DNA from: Bacillota bacterium
GTDB lineage: Bacteria; Bacillota; Clostridia; Acetivibrionales; Acetivibrionaceae
DNA: 50,531 nucleotides
Reading direction: 5' to 3'
Assembly (NCBI GenBank): GCA_023398495.1
Contig: JAEWSG010000154.1
Span: 1-50,531 of the forward strand
Shown in pieces: positions 26,851 to 35,757 of the stretch. The position numbers were made by a program, and so were the translations under genes. How positions within the stretch are numbered: the stretch's first letter is position 1; each line of letters opens with the position of its first letter. The notes under the pieces were generated by a model. That model saw only the letters and a program-made list of their open reading frames with translations. It was not told the DNA's origin and did no database searches.

Positions 26851-27545
26851 TCAGTGTCACCACCAAACTGATAACCGAAACCATAGACGGTTTTTACATA
26901 TTTCGGGTTCTCAGAATCATCTTCTATTTTCTTCCTTAATCGCATAATTGTCATATCAACACACCGACTGTCTCCTAAATAATCGTATCCCCATATAATT
27001 TCCAAGAGTTCATCTCTGGTAAAAATTTTTTTAGGCTTTTTTGAAAGTGTTTCAAGAATTTTAAATTCTTTTGCCGTCAGTGAAATTTTACTACCATCCT
27101 TTAACACACTTTTTGATTCCAAATTAATTTCCAGTTCCCCACATTTTATTGTCTCTATAATATCGTCTTTATTTTGGTCACCCAAATCATATCTCCTTAA
27201 CACAACTTTAATTCTAGCTATGAGTTCTCTATTATCAAAGGGTTTTGTAATATAATCTTCTGCTCCAAGCTCAAGCCCTAACACTTTATCAATAGTTTCA
27301 TTCTTTGCAGATACCATTATAATAGGAACTGTGGATTTTTTTACTATTTCCCTGCAAAGATCGTAGCCTGAATAGTCGGGTAACATTATATCCAGCAAAA
27401 CTAAGTCAGGCTGAAAAGAGTCCATCTCCATAAGTCCGATTGTACCGTTTTCAGCAGTTTTCACCTGATAATTTTCTGTTATAAGCACCAATTCTAACAA
27501 ATCTCTTATTGCATTTTCATCATCAATTACAAGAATTTTTTTCAC
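26847..27545 (-). CDS. OmpR/PhoB-type response regulator
   Basis: A 232-residue regulator. The receiver domain has the acidic pair DDE near 8-10, the phosphoacceptor Asp in LLDIMLPD near 52, and Lys in TKPFD. A winged-helix effector domain (about 130-230) ends YGFGYQF. The start is GTG after GGGAG. It overlaps the kinase gene by four bases. Confidence 0.93.
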   Translation of the reverse strand: MKKILVIDDENAIRDLLELVLITENYQVKTAENGTIGLMEMDSFQPDLVLLDIMLPDYSGYDLCREIVKKSTVPIIMVSAKNETIDKVLGLELGAEDYITKPFDNRELIARIKVVLRRYDLGDQNKDDIIETIKCGELEINLESKSVLKDGSKISLTAKEFKILETLSKKPKKIFTRDELLEIIWGYDYLGDSRCVDMTIMRLRKKIEDDSENPKYVKTVYGFGYQFGGDTD

Positions 27546-27620
27546 TTGGAAGTTCTCCCTTTAATTAGTTATTAGTGCAACAAACGGAAACCAAATTGTT
27601 TCATGCAAATGCATCCTTGA

Positions 27621-27974
27621 TTATTTCTCTCGAAGTATTTTATCCATAGGTTTGCCTTTTGCCAATTCATCAATCAGCTTATCCAAATATCGAATTTCCT
27701 GCATCGTCGGCTCTTCTATATCTTCTACCCTGACACCGCAAACAACTCCCTTTATTAAAGTTCTTGATGGGTTTAGGAGCGGAGCATCTTTAAAGAATGT
27801 CTCAAAGTCTATTTGCTTTTTTATTAGTTCCTCAATCTCATCCTGAGTGTATCCAGTCAACCAGCGAATAATTTCATCAACTTCTGATTTAGTACGTCCT
27901 TTTTTCTCTGCCTTTGAAATATAAAGTGGATATACACTTGCAAAGCTCATTGTATAGATTCGATGTTTGGACAT
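27621..27974 (-). CDS. DUF2200 family protein
   Basis: A 117-residue soluble protein whose whole length matches the DUF2200 family as I recall it: MSFASVYPLYISKAEKKGR at the start, IIRWLTGY, and RYLDKLIDELAKGKPMDKIL at the end. Function is unknown. AGGAGGAAGTGCA precedes the ATG. It is monocistronic. Confidence 0.8.
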   Translation of the reverse strand: MSKHRIYTMSFASVYPLYISKAEKKGRTKSEVDEIIRWLTGYTQDEIEELIKKQIDFETFFKDAPLLNPSRTLIKGVVCGVRVEDIEEPTMQEIRYLDKLIDELAKGKPMDKILREK

Positions 27975-28356
27975 TGCACTTCCTCCTAATAAAATATTTA
28001 AAATCCTCTTTTTACTTTATTATATCCTTATCCGCGATGCCTATCAAATTTTGAATATTTTAATTACAGTAGTAATTGAAATCGTAGGTTTATTTTGGTA
28101 AAGTTATTAATGTGGAAATATATTAACTAGTGCTAATTAACAAAATAAAATTCTAGAATTTAATTATGCTAATCAGCAAAAAAACATAGGATGTGCATTT
28201 TGCATAATTCATTTTTAGAAATGAATTATGTTCAAAAGCACTAGCAATGTGTTCTCAAATTACCTATGAAAAAAGAAAATCCGTGAATCTTGACGATTCA
28301 ACAAGTTCGCAGGTATAACTGTTCTTATTTACTTTTTTGAAGAGGAGCTACAATGT
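27975..28356. other. AT-rich intergenic region with perfect dyads
   Basis: This 380-base stretch holds no gene that I can see. It contains a perfect 14-bp palindrome AAATTCTAGAATTT (about 28149-28162) and a perfect 12-bp stem CATAATTCATTT/AAATGAATTATG with a 4-base loop (28203-28230). The base composition is lower in GC than in its neighbours. Confidence 0.5.
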
Positions 28357-29073
28357 ATGATATCAGAATTGGTTAAAGACCTTTTTATAAATTTCGTTAT
28401 ATTTATTATAGGAATACTATTTGCAAAATTATACAATCTTATATGGTGGCGTATACCTATAAGGAAATTTTGGAAAATCGAAAACGATTCCCAAGTATAT
28501 ATTGTTACAACCTCTACTCCTGAGAATATTAGGATAGATGACAATGAATTTATGTCATTAGGCTACACTATACAATATCTAGCACTAGGTAAAGTCGAAC
28601 TTATCCTTAAGAAGATATACCCTAATATAAACATGATTATTAGAATGGATTGTTACTTTGAAAGGTATTATTACGATCAGAACTTAATATTGTTTGGTGG
28701 TCCAATAGGGAATGACTGTACAAATGAATTCTTAAAAAGACTAAACCCACCTTTTAAATTTAATGGTTATACCTTAATAGATACTAGAACAAATGAAAAA
28801 TTTCAGTCAGTTATTCATAATGAAAAGATAATTGAAGATTATACGCTCGTAATAAAAGCAAAAAACCCTCTGGATAGTAAAAAGACTATTATAATTATCG
28901 CAGGATGTAGAGCACCAGGCAGTTTAATTGGAGCACTTTTTCTAAGTGAAATTAATATTAAAACTTTTAAGAAACTGAGTTGCGATAAGAATTTGGCATT
29001 AGTCTTAAAAGGAGATGTTCTGGATTACGCTAAGGTTTCTAATATAAAAATAGTCAAGCAATACAATTTCTAG
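28357..29073 (+). CDS. Membrane-anchored protein with a GGP/N-type domain, unknown
   Basis: A 238-residue protein with one N-terminal membrane segment (about 8-28), an IWW motif, and a soluble domain. That domain has LFGGPIGND near 128 and, later, IIIIAGCRAPGSLIGALFLS, which look like the two glycine-rich edges of a nucleotide- or sugar-binding fold. I do not recognise a named family. GAGGAG lies about nine bases before the ATG. It is convergent with the hydrogenase relic and stands alone, which suggests an accessory gene. Confidence 0.65.
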   Translation: MISELVKDLFINFVIFIIGILFAKLYNLIWWRIPIRKFWKIENDSQVYIVTTSTPENIRIDDNEFMSLGYTIQYLALGKVELILKKIYPNINMIIRMDCYFERYYYDQNLILFGGPIGNDCTNEFLKRLNPPFKFNGYTLIDTRTNEKFQSVIHNEKIIEDYTLVIKAKNPLDSKKTIIIIAGCRAPGSLIGALFLSEINIKTFKKLSCDKNLALVLKGDVLDYAKVSNIKIVKQYNF

Positions 29074-29682
29074 AATAATACATAAAAACTAGTGTTTTTT
29101 TACCACCGGTATATACAAGAGGATTCACATATAAAGTTCCCAGGTTCTTATAGCCATTAAAACACCCAAAGCCTAGAAGGTTCCCATAACCCCTCCCGAT
29201 AGAAAAATAGTCTCTGTAATATTCTGCAATGGTATATACATCAAGGAGCATTCTATTATTAATAAATTGATGTATGGAATGTAGAATGGATTTTATCTTA
29301 ATGATTTTATCTGTAGTAGCCTGTGTGGTAATACCTCCAATAAAAACACCATGGTTATGCGGAACCTTTCCACCAAGTACAGCAAGCATCTCATGTGCAC
29401 TCCGACTCAAGTCAAGTGAATCAAAGTAATCCTTGACCAATCTGTCATTCTTTTCTTTCGGCAACCTGAAATCATTATGCTCTGCTTTAAACAGAGGTTA
29501 ATCTTCAGGCAGTTTTACAAAGTCAGGAATTGTGTACTGATAAAAATGGCAAATATGGTTTTGAAGAAATTCACATCCATGGAGGATATCTCTTAAATAT
29601 CTACCCTGTTCAGTCGGAACAACCCCCATTGCATCCTCTAGGGCAAGGGTAGATGCCATAGAATGGTCAGTTAACCTCTCTT
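29054..29682 (-). pseudogene. [NiFe]-hydrogenase large subunit, gutted
   Basis: One minus frame carries two recognisable parts of a hydrogenase large subunit: TDHSMASTLALEDAMGV through HICHFYQYTIPDF, then RSAHEMLAVLGGKVPHNHG. They are split by a single in-frame TAA at 29498-29500 (LPED-stop-PLFKAEHND). The N-terminal part with the first nickel-binding RxCGxC pair is missing; homology begins right after where RICGVC would stand. The C-terminal DPCxxC pair is also missing, since the frame ends at 29054. Without either Ni-Fe ligand pair it cannot be active. It overlaps the small-subunit end. Confidence 0.85.
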
Positions 29683-30566
29683 GTGGTATTGTAGCTGATA
29701 AAAGGTTCCATTGCGTCAGGGAAACCAAATTGTGCACAACCAATGCAAGGCGTGTCATCCTCAATAGGCCAGTTAACATATTGATTCCACTGTCTGATTG
29801 GACAGTCTATACGTGTTACCGGCCCACGGCAGCCCAATTTGAACATACAGGTTTTGTCACCAAGCTTTTCTGCAAAGATTCCTTGATCAAAATATGACCT
29901 ACGGGGACATCTGTCATGAATTAATGTGCTGTAAAACAAAAGAGGTCTATCCCTGCTGTCAAGCTCAGGTTCCCCATAAAGCAGGATATGGGCAAGTGTA
30001 CCCATAAACCAATCCGGATGGCAAGGGCAACCTGGCAGCTTTATGACCTTTCGATTTAATACACTCTGCACACTGACACACTCAGCAGGATTCGGCCTTG
30101 CAGCAGAAACCCCTCCATGGGTTGCACAGGCACCTATGGCAATCACATGGCTTGCCTTCTCACCGAGGCTTTTCACTGCCTCAAGGGCAGTTACTGGTTT
30201 ACCTTTCAATCGACCAATGATATTATACAGTCCACTGTTTTTTGTTGCCACCGCTCCCTCAACGGCAAGAATATAGTCACTTCCAAATACACTAAACAGC
30301 TGTTCCATAGCAACCTCGCCTTCGCTGGCTGAAAGACTGTTATTATAGATAAAATGAGTCATCTGCGAAATCAAGTACTTGAAATCAGGATTCGATCCAT
30401 TCAGAAGTGATATGATATTTCCTGAACACCCCGTCAATTCAAGCCACACAAGATTCCTTTTCCTCAAAACACCCTGTCTGATTTGTGTCTTCATAGTCTC
30501 CAGAAGATTTGTAGCTGTATTGATCCTTGCTTTATATTCAGGGCAGGTAATACTTCCATTGCTCAT
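29667..30566 (-). CDS. [NiFe]-hydrogenase small subunit
   Basis: A 299-residue iron-sulfur subunit that would pass electrons from the Ni-Fe site. Cys-rich cluster motifs are visible in order: TGCSGN, GACATHGG, GCPCHPDW, HDRCPRR, KTCMFKLGCRGP, CPIRQWN and CIGC. The first motif has Asn where most families have the second Cys (CxxC). There is no Tat signal, so it is cytoplasmic or partner-exported. The ATG at 30566 follows the stop of the cytochrome b5-like gene; the site is weak, which suggests coupling. The last 10-15 residues may come from the deletion junction. With no large subunit it is probably an orphan. Confidence 0.85.
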   Translation of the reverse strand: MSNGSITCPEYKARINTATNLLETMKTQIRQGVLRKRNLVWLELTGCSGNIISLLNGSNPDFKYLISQMTHFIYNNSLSASEGEVAMEQLFSVFGSDYILAVEGAVATKNSGLYNIIGRLKGKPVTALEAVKSLGEKASHVIAIGACATHGGVSAARPNPAECVSVQSVLNRKVIKLPGCPCHPDWFMGTLAHILLYGEPELDSRDRPLLFYSTLIHDRCPRRSYFDQGIFAEKLGDKTCMFKLGCRGPVTRIDCPIRQWNQYVNWPIEDDTPCIGCAQFGFPDAMEPFISYNTTREVN

Positions 30567-30567
30567 T

Positions 30568-31068
30568 TCACACCAACTTTCCAACCACTTTTAATTTACT
30601 CAGTATTGGCTGACCTGCATGACAAGATGCAAATTCATTGGTCAGGTCCTTTCCTGCTGTCAGTCCAAAGTGTGTTGCAGCCGCCCATGTAGCATTGTTT
30701 GTAACATCATAAACAGTACCATTTACCGCTACATATGCGGCGTTGCCACCTTTTCCATCATATTTGGACAGTTCTTGAAGTATGAATGTTGTTTGGTTTC
30801 CCAGAGGAGTTGGTTGCTGCAAGGCAGGCGGGTCTGCTATAGGGGGAACTCCCGGTTGAAGTGGCAGAGGTTGCGGTTGCGGCTGCAACTGCACTGGTTG
30901 GATCATAGCTTTGGCAACAGATTCAACCACAGATATTCTGTCTCTTAAATGATTCAGTATCAGATTCCTTGTATAGACACATGGAATTATATATAATAAG
31001 TTTATATCATAGTTAATTTCCGTCATAATACGGTCAATGTTTTTACCTGACAAATCTTGTTCTCTCAT
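30568..31068 (-). CDS. Cytochrome b5-like heme-binding domain protein
   Basis: A 166-residue protein. Residues about 1-55 are helical, about 56-90 are a Pro/Gln-rich linker, and about 92-166 are a cytochrome b5-like domain (YVAVNGTVYDVTN, THFG, ASCHAGQ), with the two His as likely heme ligands. GGAGGGAAAAAC precedes the ATG. The gene runs directly into the hydrogenase small subunit, so it was probably the electron partner of that enzyme. Confidence 0.85.
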   Translation of the reverse strand: MREQDLSGKNIDRIMTEINYDINLLYIIPCVYTRNLILNHLRDRISVVESVAKAMIQPVQLQPQPQPLPLQPGVPPIADPPALQQPTPLGNQTTFILQELSKYDGKGGNAAYVAVNGTVYDVTNNATWAAATHFGLTAGKDLTNEFASCHAGQPILSKLKVVGKLV

Positions 31069-31156
31069 GTTTTTCCCTCCGGCATTTATTCAAATATATT
31101 TACTATATTCAATGTATTCCGAAGGAGTCTTTTTGGTGATTTACATATATGCTTGC

Positions 31157-31488
31157 TCAACATATCCCTGGAAGCATTTGACCTTCCAGCATTGGAATGA
31201 CACGTTTACTTCCGATAAAAGTTTTCATATATACCATCCCATGATATCCTACAATAGGAGCAAGAAATTCATACATTTGCTTTGTACGTCCGTCTCCAAA
31301 TGCAATTTTTCGTTTTAGGTCTGATTTTGGCGTTTTCATGTAGAAAAATGATCCAAATGCGGAAAGAACGAAAAAAAACTTGGTGGAAGTTTTTCTCCAG
31401 TATCCCGGATATATAAATCCTCTATGCCGTTCCACATACATTCATAATCGTCTTCATGGTGCTTTAACGCAATCAATTTTTCTTTCAT
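31157..31488 (-). pseudogene. BtrH-like protein fragment with homopolymer frameshift
   Basis: An ATG at 31488 with GGAGG opens MKEKLIALKHHEDDYECMWN and continues to KLPPSF; then an 8-base T run on the minus strand (31371-31378) shifts the frame. The next frame continues FFVLSAFGSFFYMK and IAFGDGRTKQMYEFLAPIVGY to a stop at 31157. One added T would join the two. The join resembles the N-terminal part of BtrH-type proteins, as I recall; the expected C-terminal two thirds are absent. Confidence 0.6.
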
Positions 31489-31577
31489 AAATCGATCCTC
31501 CTGTAGTTTACATTATTCTTACAACAGGAGTATAAACCCTCACATCGTGCGAGAGTCAAGAACTATTTTTTGATAGG

Positions 31578-32351
31578 TTAGCAGATTTCGGTAATATAGT
31601 TTTCCGGGTTTGATTCATTTTCAGGAGATATGTAATAGATGTTGAACGCTTTTCCTGATATCCTGTAACCATTTTCTACGATCCAATTATAAATGTATGT
31701 AATAATATCGCCTATCCGGCTGTATATGCCTTGAAACACCACGACGGCTGCTTCAGTTTCAGACATCTCCGAAAATCTCAGTCCTTCAATGTCCGTCCCA
31801 ATCTGTTCGACAACCTTGAATACTTCTGTATCAATTAATTTTCTCTCAAAATCTACGCTATGCGTCATTGCCATACAACATTGTATATCTGCAAGTTTGA
31901 CTTTATTTGCCCTGCAAGCCTTATCAAGCCGCTCCCTCAGCAGTCCTTCTTCGTTGAATTCCTGGATAACATCGCGCAGGCTGACAACTGTACGTTTTGG
32001 AAGCCTTTTAATGCCAACGGACATTGTAAGTCCGTTCTGTGTATCGAGCTCATTAAGGGCCTGCTGCATCTGAGCGATCTCTTGCTTTTCTCCTATCTTC
32101 CTTTCCAGAAAGGTACTGATTCTGTCGTCCAGAGTGTTATCTATCAGAATTTCGGATATTTCATTGAGACCAAAACCAAGGCTTTTTAATACTTGAATAT
32201 GGTTTGCTCTGACAATCTGCTTTTCGCAGTAAAACCGATAGTTGCTCATACTCTCTACCTTTTCTGGCGTAAGCAAACCGATCTTGTCATAATTTCTTAG
32301 CATATTAATGCTGATTCCAGTAAGTGCTGAGAATTCAGCGATTTTTAGCAC
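31578..32351 (-). CDS. MerR family regulator with GyrI-like effector domain
   Basis: A 257-residue regulator. The MerR winged helix is at residues 1-70 (FSALTGISINMLRNYDKIGLL), followed by a coiled dimerisation helix (about 75-118) and a GyrI-like ligand-binding domain (about 120-257). The start is GTG behind AGGAGGTGAATT. It would bind a small hydrophobic ligand and switch its own or a neighbouring promoter. The palindrome at 32374-32387 is a candidate site. Confidence 0.88.
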   Translation of the reverse strand: MLKIAEFSALTGISINMLRNYDKIGLLTPEKVESMSNYRFYCEKQIVRANHIQVLKSLGFGLNEISEILIDNTLDDRISTFLERKIGEKQEIAQMQQALNELDTQNGLTMSVGIKRLPKRTVVSLRDVIQEFNEEGLLRERLDKACRANKVKLADIQCCMAMTHSVDFERKLIDTEVFKVVEQIGTDIEGLRFSEMSETEAAVVVFQGIYSRIGDIITYIYNWIVENGYRISGKAFNIYYISPENESNPENYITEIC

Positions 32352-32373
32352 AATTCACCTCCTTCATTTCTGA

Positions 32374-32387
32374 TACTTATATAAGTA
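32374..32387. promoter_or_regulatory. Palindrome upstream of the MerR gene
   Basis: TACTTATATAAGTA is a perfect 14-bp palindrome 23 bases before the GTG start of the MerR gene, in the position of an autoregulatory operator or promoter core. Confidence 0.5.
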
Positions 32388-32723
32388 GCCAATATATCTG
32401 AATCCAGTGAAAGATCATCTACTGTCGAAACTGAGCTTACATAATGACTTTTATGATGTAAAAAGTGATTTGTTGCAGTAGCACGATAATAACCCAGCCT
32501 TATATTCATCCCCGCCGTAAGCTCTGAATTTATTTTCTTCACACAAGTTTTTTCATCTGTTTTACCGGAACAAATTTCTGCGAGGGTTGCCCATGGTAGC
32601 CATTTATTTTCTATAAATGATAATATCCTGAAAATCTATTGTAATATTTTAGTACCAAAAGTGTCTACGAGAATCAAGATTTTCCTCTATAGATTTTCAA
32701 GCTGTGTCCAGCTAAATATTTTA
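32388..32723. other. Intergenic region with inverted repeat
   Basis: I see no convincing gene here. A minus-strand frame of 65 codons (32345-32542) lacks a ribosome site. Arms TGAAAATCTA (32629-32638) and TAGATTTTCA (32690-32699) form an inverted repeat with a 51-base centre, perhaps a small mobile-element end or a weak terminator. Confidence 0.35.
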
Positions 32724-33008
32724 TCATTCAGCGTAAGTTTTTGAATCTTTGACCAAATCGTCACAGAAAGCCGCTACATCACTGCCCGTTACTTCGAGAA
32801 CGCCTTTCCCCGACGCTACGCCCTCCTCAAAAAGATCAACAATCCCCGAGAGCAAACCAGTCCCCTCGGTTAGCTCCACAGGGCCAACCTTAAAAAGATA
32901 TTTTTGAATCTCTTTATAAACAAACTGGTAATCTTGCGGGAGTGCCTTGACACGTGCCACATGTGCTCGCCACTCTTTTTTGCCTTCAATGATATCTTTT
33001 ATTCTCAT
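32724..33008 (-). CDS. DUF1048 family protein
   Basis: A 94-residue soluble helical protein. The sequence ALPQDYQFVYKEIQKYL followed by a Gly-rich turn and VTGSDVAAFCDDLV is typical of DUF1048 proteins, which usually accompany PadR regulators. AGGAGGACAAA precedes the ATG. It is the third gene of the PadR-DUF1048-DUF1048 operon. Molecular role unknown. Confidence 0.85.
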   Translation of the reverse strand: MRIKDIIEGKKEWRAHVARVKALPQDYQFVYKEIQKYLFKVGPVELTEGTGLLSGIVDLFEEGVASGKGVLEVTGSDVAAFCDDLVKDSKTYAE

Positions 33009-33017
33009 TTTGTCCTC

Positions 33018-33275
33018 CTATTTACCTAACTTTTTAGCTATATTGTTGTTGAGTTGCTTGCGCCACTTATCACGATAAGACTTTGCCTCTTCCTCACCTG
33101 CCAGAGCTGAACAGAAGCCTTTGATGTCATCACCTAATACCTCTTGGACACTCTGACCATCCGCTGCCGCCTCTTCGAGCAGACCAAGCACACCGTCAAG
33201 AATCGGCATGAGGTTGCGACCGGTGAAATCTGAGTGCGGCCAAAGATTCAAACTGATTTTTTCCCAAATATTCAT
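33018..33275 (-). CDS. DUF1048 family protein (paralogue)
   Basis: An 85-residue protein related to its downstream neighbour, with VQEVLGDDIKGFCSAL as the shared C-terminal motif. I choose the ATG at 33275, eight bases after AAAGGAG inside the end of the PadR gene; the GTG at 33284 overlaps that site. It is translationally linked to PadR. Confidence 0.82.
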   Translation of the reverse strand: MNIWEKISLNLWPHSDFTGRNLMPILDGVLGLLEEAAADGQSVQEVLGDDIKGFCSALAGEEEAKSYRDKWRKQLNNNIAKKLGK

Positions 33276-33280
33276 TATCT

Positions 33281-33598
33281 TCACTCCTTTAACTCATTAA
33301 TTTTTGATGATACGAACTCCCACTTTTCCCAGAAGTTCTGTAGTTCCTTACGCCCCGCATCGTTGAGTACGAAAAACTTTCGCGGTGGTCCCATATCGGA
33401 AGGCTTTTTTTCTATATCCACAAGCTTATTTTTCTCAAGTCTCACCAAGATGGTGTAGACCGTTCCATCGACTACTTCCGTGAAGCCGAGAGCGTTCAGC
33501 CGCCGCGTGATTTCGTAGCCGTAGGTTTCTTGTCGACTTATAATTTCAAGAACACAGCCCTCCAGCACGCCTTTGAGCATTTCTGTAAGGTTCTCCAA
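33281..33598 (-). CDS. PadR family transcriptional regulator
   Basis: A 105-residue PadR-type repressor: LEGCVLEIISRQETYGYEI, cited by its core RQETYGYEI, then DGTVYTILVRLEKNKLV and the wing PPRKFFVLNDAGRKEL. A short C-terminal helix serves dimerisation. The start is TTG behind GGAGGGG. It heads the DUF1048 operon and likely represses itself through the dyad at 33651-33662. Confidence 0.9.
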   Translation of the reverse strand: MENLTEMLKGVLEGCVLEIISRQETYGYEITRRLNALGFTEVVDGTVYTILVRLEKNKLVDIEKKPSDMGPPRKFFVLNDAGRKELQNFWEKWEFVSSKINELKE

Positions 33599-33650
33599 CG
33601 TAACCCCTCCTAACTATTCTGCACGACTTATATTCAGCATTACTTACTAC

Positions 33651-33662
33651 TACTATATAGTA
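33651..33662. promoter_or_regulatory. Palindrome upstream of the PadR operon
   Basis: TACTATATAGTA is a perfect 12-bp palindrome about 50 bases before the PadR start codon, preceded by a TACTAC direct repeat. It is a candidate PadR operator. Confidence 0.5.
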
Positions 33663-34139
33663 ACACATAATAGCGTGATTGTCTATAGGTTTTTTTGAAA
33701 AACCAAAATAGCACCCTAAGTAATATGTGTAATCATTTCATTTTGATTATAAGAACAATCCTCGGTATTTGCTGTTTTGCACAGAAAGACATCAACCTAC
33801 GAGGATACATTCACAGTGTAGAATCGTAATTCTGAAAATGCAACAAAGCACTCTACGAATTCACTGAATTGGTGCAGAGTGCCTTGTTATTGCCGAATAA
33901 CTTTTACTTTGCATATCCCAGTCAATCACACCACAGAACGTTTTCTCTGGGCTATATAGGTCAATAAGCGACCAGAAAATCGGAAATAATTATAATTTCG
34001 CTTTTTGTAACGAGAAGGTGGTTCCAAAGGATAGAATTAATGTCTTTCGAGCAGTCTGTTCTCGGAAACATATCCACGGCATTTTTGGTACTATCAGTAT
34101 ACAGGAATATATCAATGACTAAAATACACCACTTACTTG
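33663..34139. other. Gene-free region with an imperfect hairpin
   Basis: I see no gene in these 480 bases. A hairpin with 13-base arms and one mismatch (33842-33854 with 33876-33888) contains the sequence GCACTCTACG on its left side. The same sequence is in the terminator-like hairpin after the serine recombinase relic at 47033-47073, so this may be the end of a lost element. Confidence 0.4.
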
Positions 34140-35435
34140 TCAAAATTCTATTGCTTCAATAGCCCATAACGGCAAATTTAAAAGCCATTCCTCCTGTTTA
34201 TATTCAGTCATAGCCGTTCGAATTGAAGTCTTAGGGCTAAATTTTTCATAATAAGTTTTTAAACTTTTGGCTTTTAAGTTTGTTTCAGCCTTGACTTCAA
34301 TAGGTATAACTTCTCCTCCATTATCAATGACAAAATCTATTTCTGCACTTCCACGTTCATTTGTCCAGTAATAGGTTTCTATTCCATCCAATGTCTTTAA
34401 CTGTTGCAAAACAAACTGCTCTGTCAATGCACCTTTAAATTCTTTAAACAGCTCATTTCCATCAAGCAAAACCCTTTGTTCAAGTCTAACCATACAAGAT
34501 AATAGCCCTACATCCAGCACAAACAATTTAAAGGCTTTTAAATCCTCATATGCCTTCAATGGAATACTAGGAACTGTTACCCGTTGCACTTTATGAACAA
34601 GTCCACAATCAGAAAGCCAGAGCATCGCCATCTCATAATCCTTTGCTCGTGCTCCTTCCTTAATAAGCCCGTAAATAAATTTCCTGTTTTCTTTCGTAAG
34701 CTGTGAAGGAATACTATTCCATAGCATCCGGATACGTGGCACTACTTCGTTTGGTGCATGCTTTGAAAAATCCTGTTCGTAGGCTGCAAGAATACGTTTT
34801 TGAATTTCTCTTGCCTCATTAAAATCTCGATTGTCAGAAAAGCTTGCAACAACTTCTGGCATGCCGCCCACATAATAATAATATTTTAATAAATCGATAT
34901 ACTCCTGTTTAAAAGTATTTGCAAGGTTGAAATCACCTTTTTCCAAGACTTCAACAAATCGGTCTTTTCCCATTGCTCTCATGAACTCTTTCAATGATAA
35001 TGGATACAAATCAAGGAATTCTACCTTCCCAACTGGAAATGAAGTGCCTTGATGCAGTGCAACACCTAATAATGAACCAGCACAAATAATCTGATACTGT
35101 GGTGCATCCTCATTGAAATACTTAAGAGATGTTAATGCTTTTGGTACTTCCTGAATTTCATCAAAAACAAGCAACGTATCTTCTGGGCTAATTTTGTGTC
35201 CTGCATATAGTTCCATGCCTGTAATAATACGCTCAATATTCATATTTGTTTCAAATAAAATTTTCATTTGCTGATTGTTGTCAAAATTCACATAGACCAT
35301 CTGTTTATATGCGGTCTTTCCAAAATTCTTCATAAGCCAAGTCTTTCCAACCTGACGAGCTCCTCTAATAATAAGAGGTTTTTTATTTTTTTTCTGTTTC
35401 CACTTATGAAGCTGTTCTATTGCAATTCGGTACAT
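34140..35435 (-). CDS. AAA ATPase with DUF4143 C-terminal domain
   Basis: A 431-residue protein. Walker A is RGARQVGKTW near 24-33, Walker B is LLVFDEIQEVP near 95, and the C-terminal half is DUF4143 with a nuclease-like tail (AEIDFVIDNGG, then PIEVKAET: the D...ExK pattern of PD-(D/E)XK folds). Such proteins are common in Clostridia; a role is not established. The ATG at 35435 follows GAGGTG; the GTG at 35444 overlaps that site. Confidence 0.9.
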   Translation of the reverse strand: MYRIAIEQLHKWKQKKNKKPLIIRGARQVGKTWLMKNFGKTAYKQMVYVNFDNNQQMKILFETNMNIERIITGMELYAGHKISPEDTLLVFDEIQEVPKALTSLKYFNEDAPQYQIICAGSLLGVALHQGTSFPVGKVEFLDLYPLSLKEFMRAMGKDRFVEVLEKGDFNLANTFKQEYIDLLKYYYYVGGMPEVVASFSDNRDFNEAREIQKRILAAYEQDFSKHAPNEVVPRIRMLWNSIPSQLTKENRKFIYGLIKEGARAKDYEMAMLWLSDCGLVHKVQRVTVPSIPLKAYEDLKAFKLFVLDVGLLSCMVRLEQRVLLDGNELFKEFKGALTEQFVLQQLKTLDGIETYYWTNERGSAEIDFVIDNGGEVIPIEVKAETNLKAKSLKTYYEKFSPKTSIRTAMTEYKQEEWLLNLPLWAIEAIEF

Positions 35436-35757
35436 ATTTATCACCTCATAAGCCTATTATTACACACAAGCACACTAATTACAACGTATTTTTGTTCAAT
35501 ACAACATTTTTGTCAACCAATATCAGAACAACAAAACAACTTAAGCTTCTGGAAATTTCTTATTATCACTATAATAAGTCATAAGAGCATTTCTTATCAT
35601 TGAATTTTAGTCACAATGTTGACTTGTTCTTCGTAGTGTCCATTCTAATTGTGCAAACAGTGTTCGGTGTTCCGCTTTTCCAACCTATAGTACCTGGATT
35701 AAAGATTCTTTTATCTTGTTACTTTTTTAAAAGTTTCCAAGTATAAAGTATGTTATC
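35436..35757. other. Intergenic region without a visible gene
   Basis: About 320 AT-rich bases between the divergent ATPase gene and a possible gene remnant. I see only short poly-A/T runs and no clear stem, promoter or open frame. Confidence 0.4.

Noticed and set aside
30043..30594. Several plus-strand frames opposite the hydrogenase small subunit
   Set aside because: They are shadows of a conserved Cys-rich protein on the minus strand.
32345..32542. 65-codon minus-strand frame before the MerR gene
   Set aside because: Its GTG start has no ribosome site, it overlaps the MerR start, and the peptide has no recognisable pattern. The region fits a promoter/leader better.
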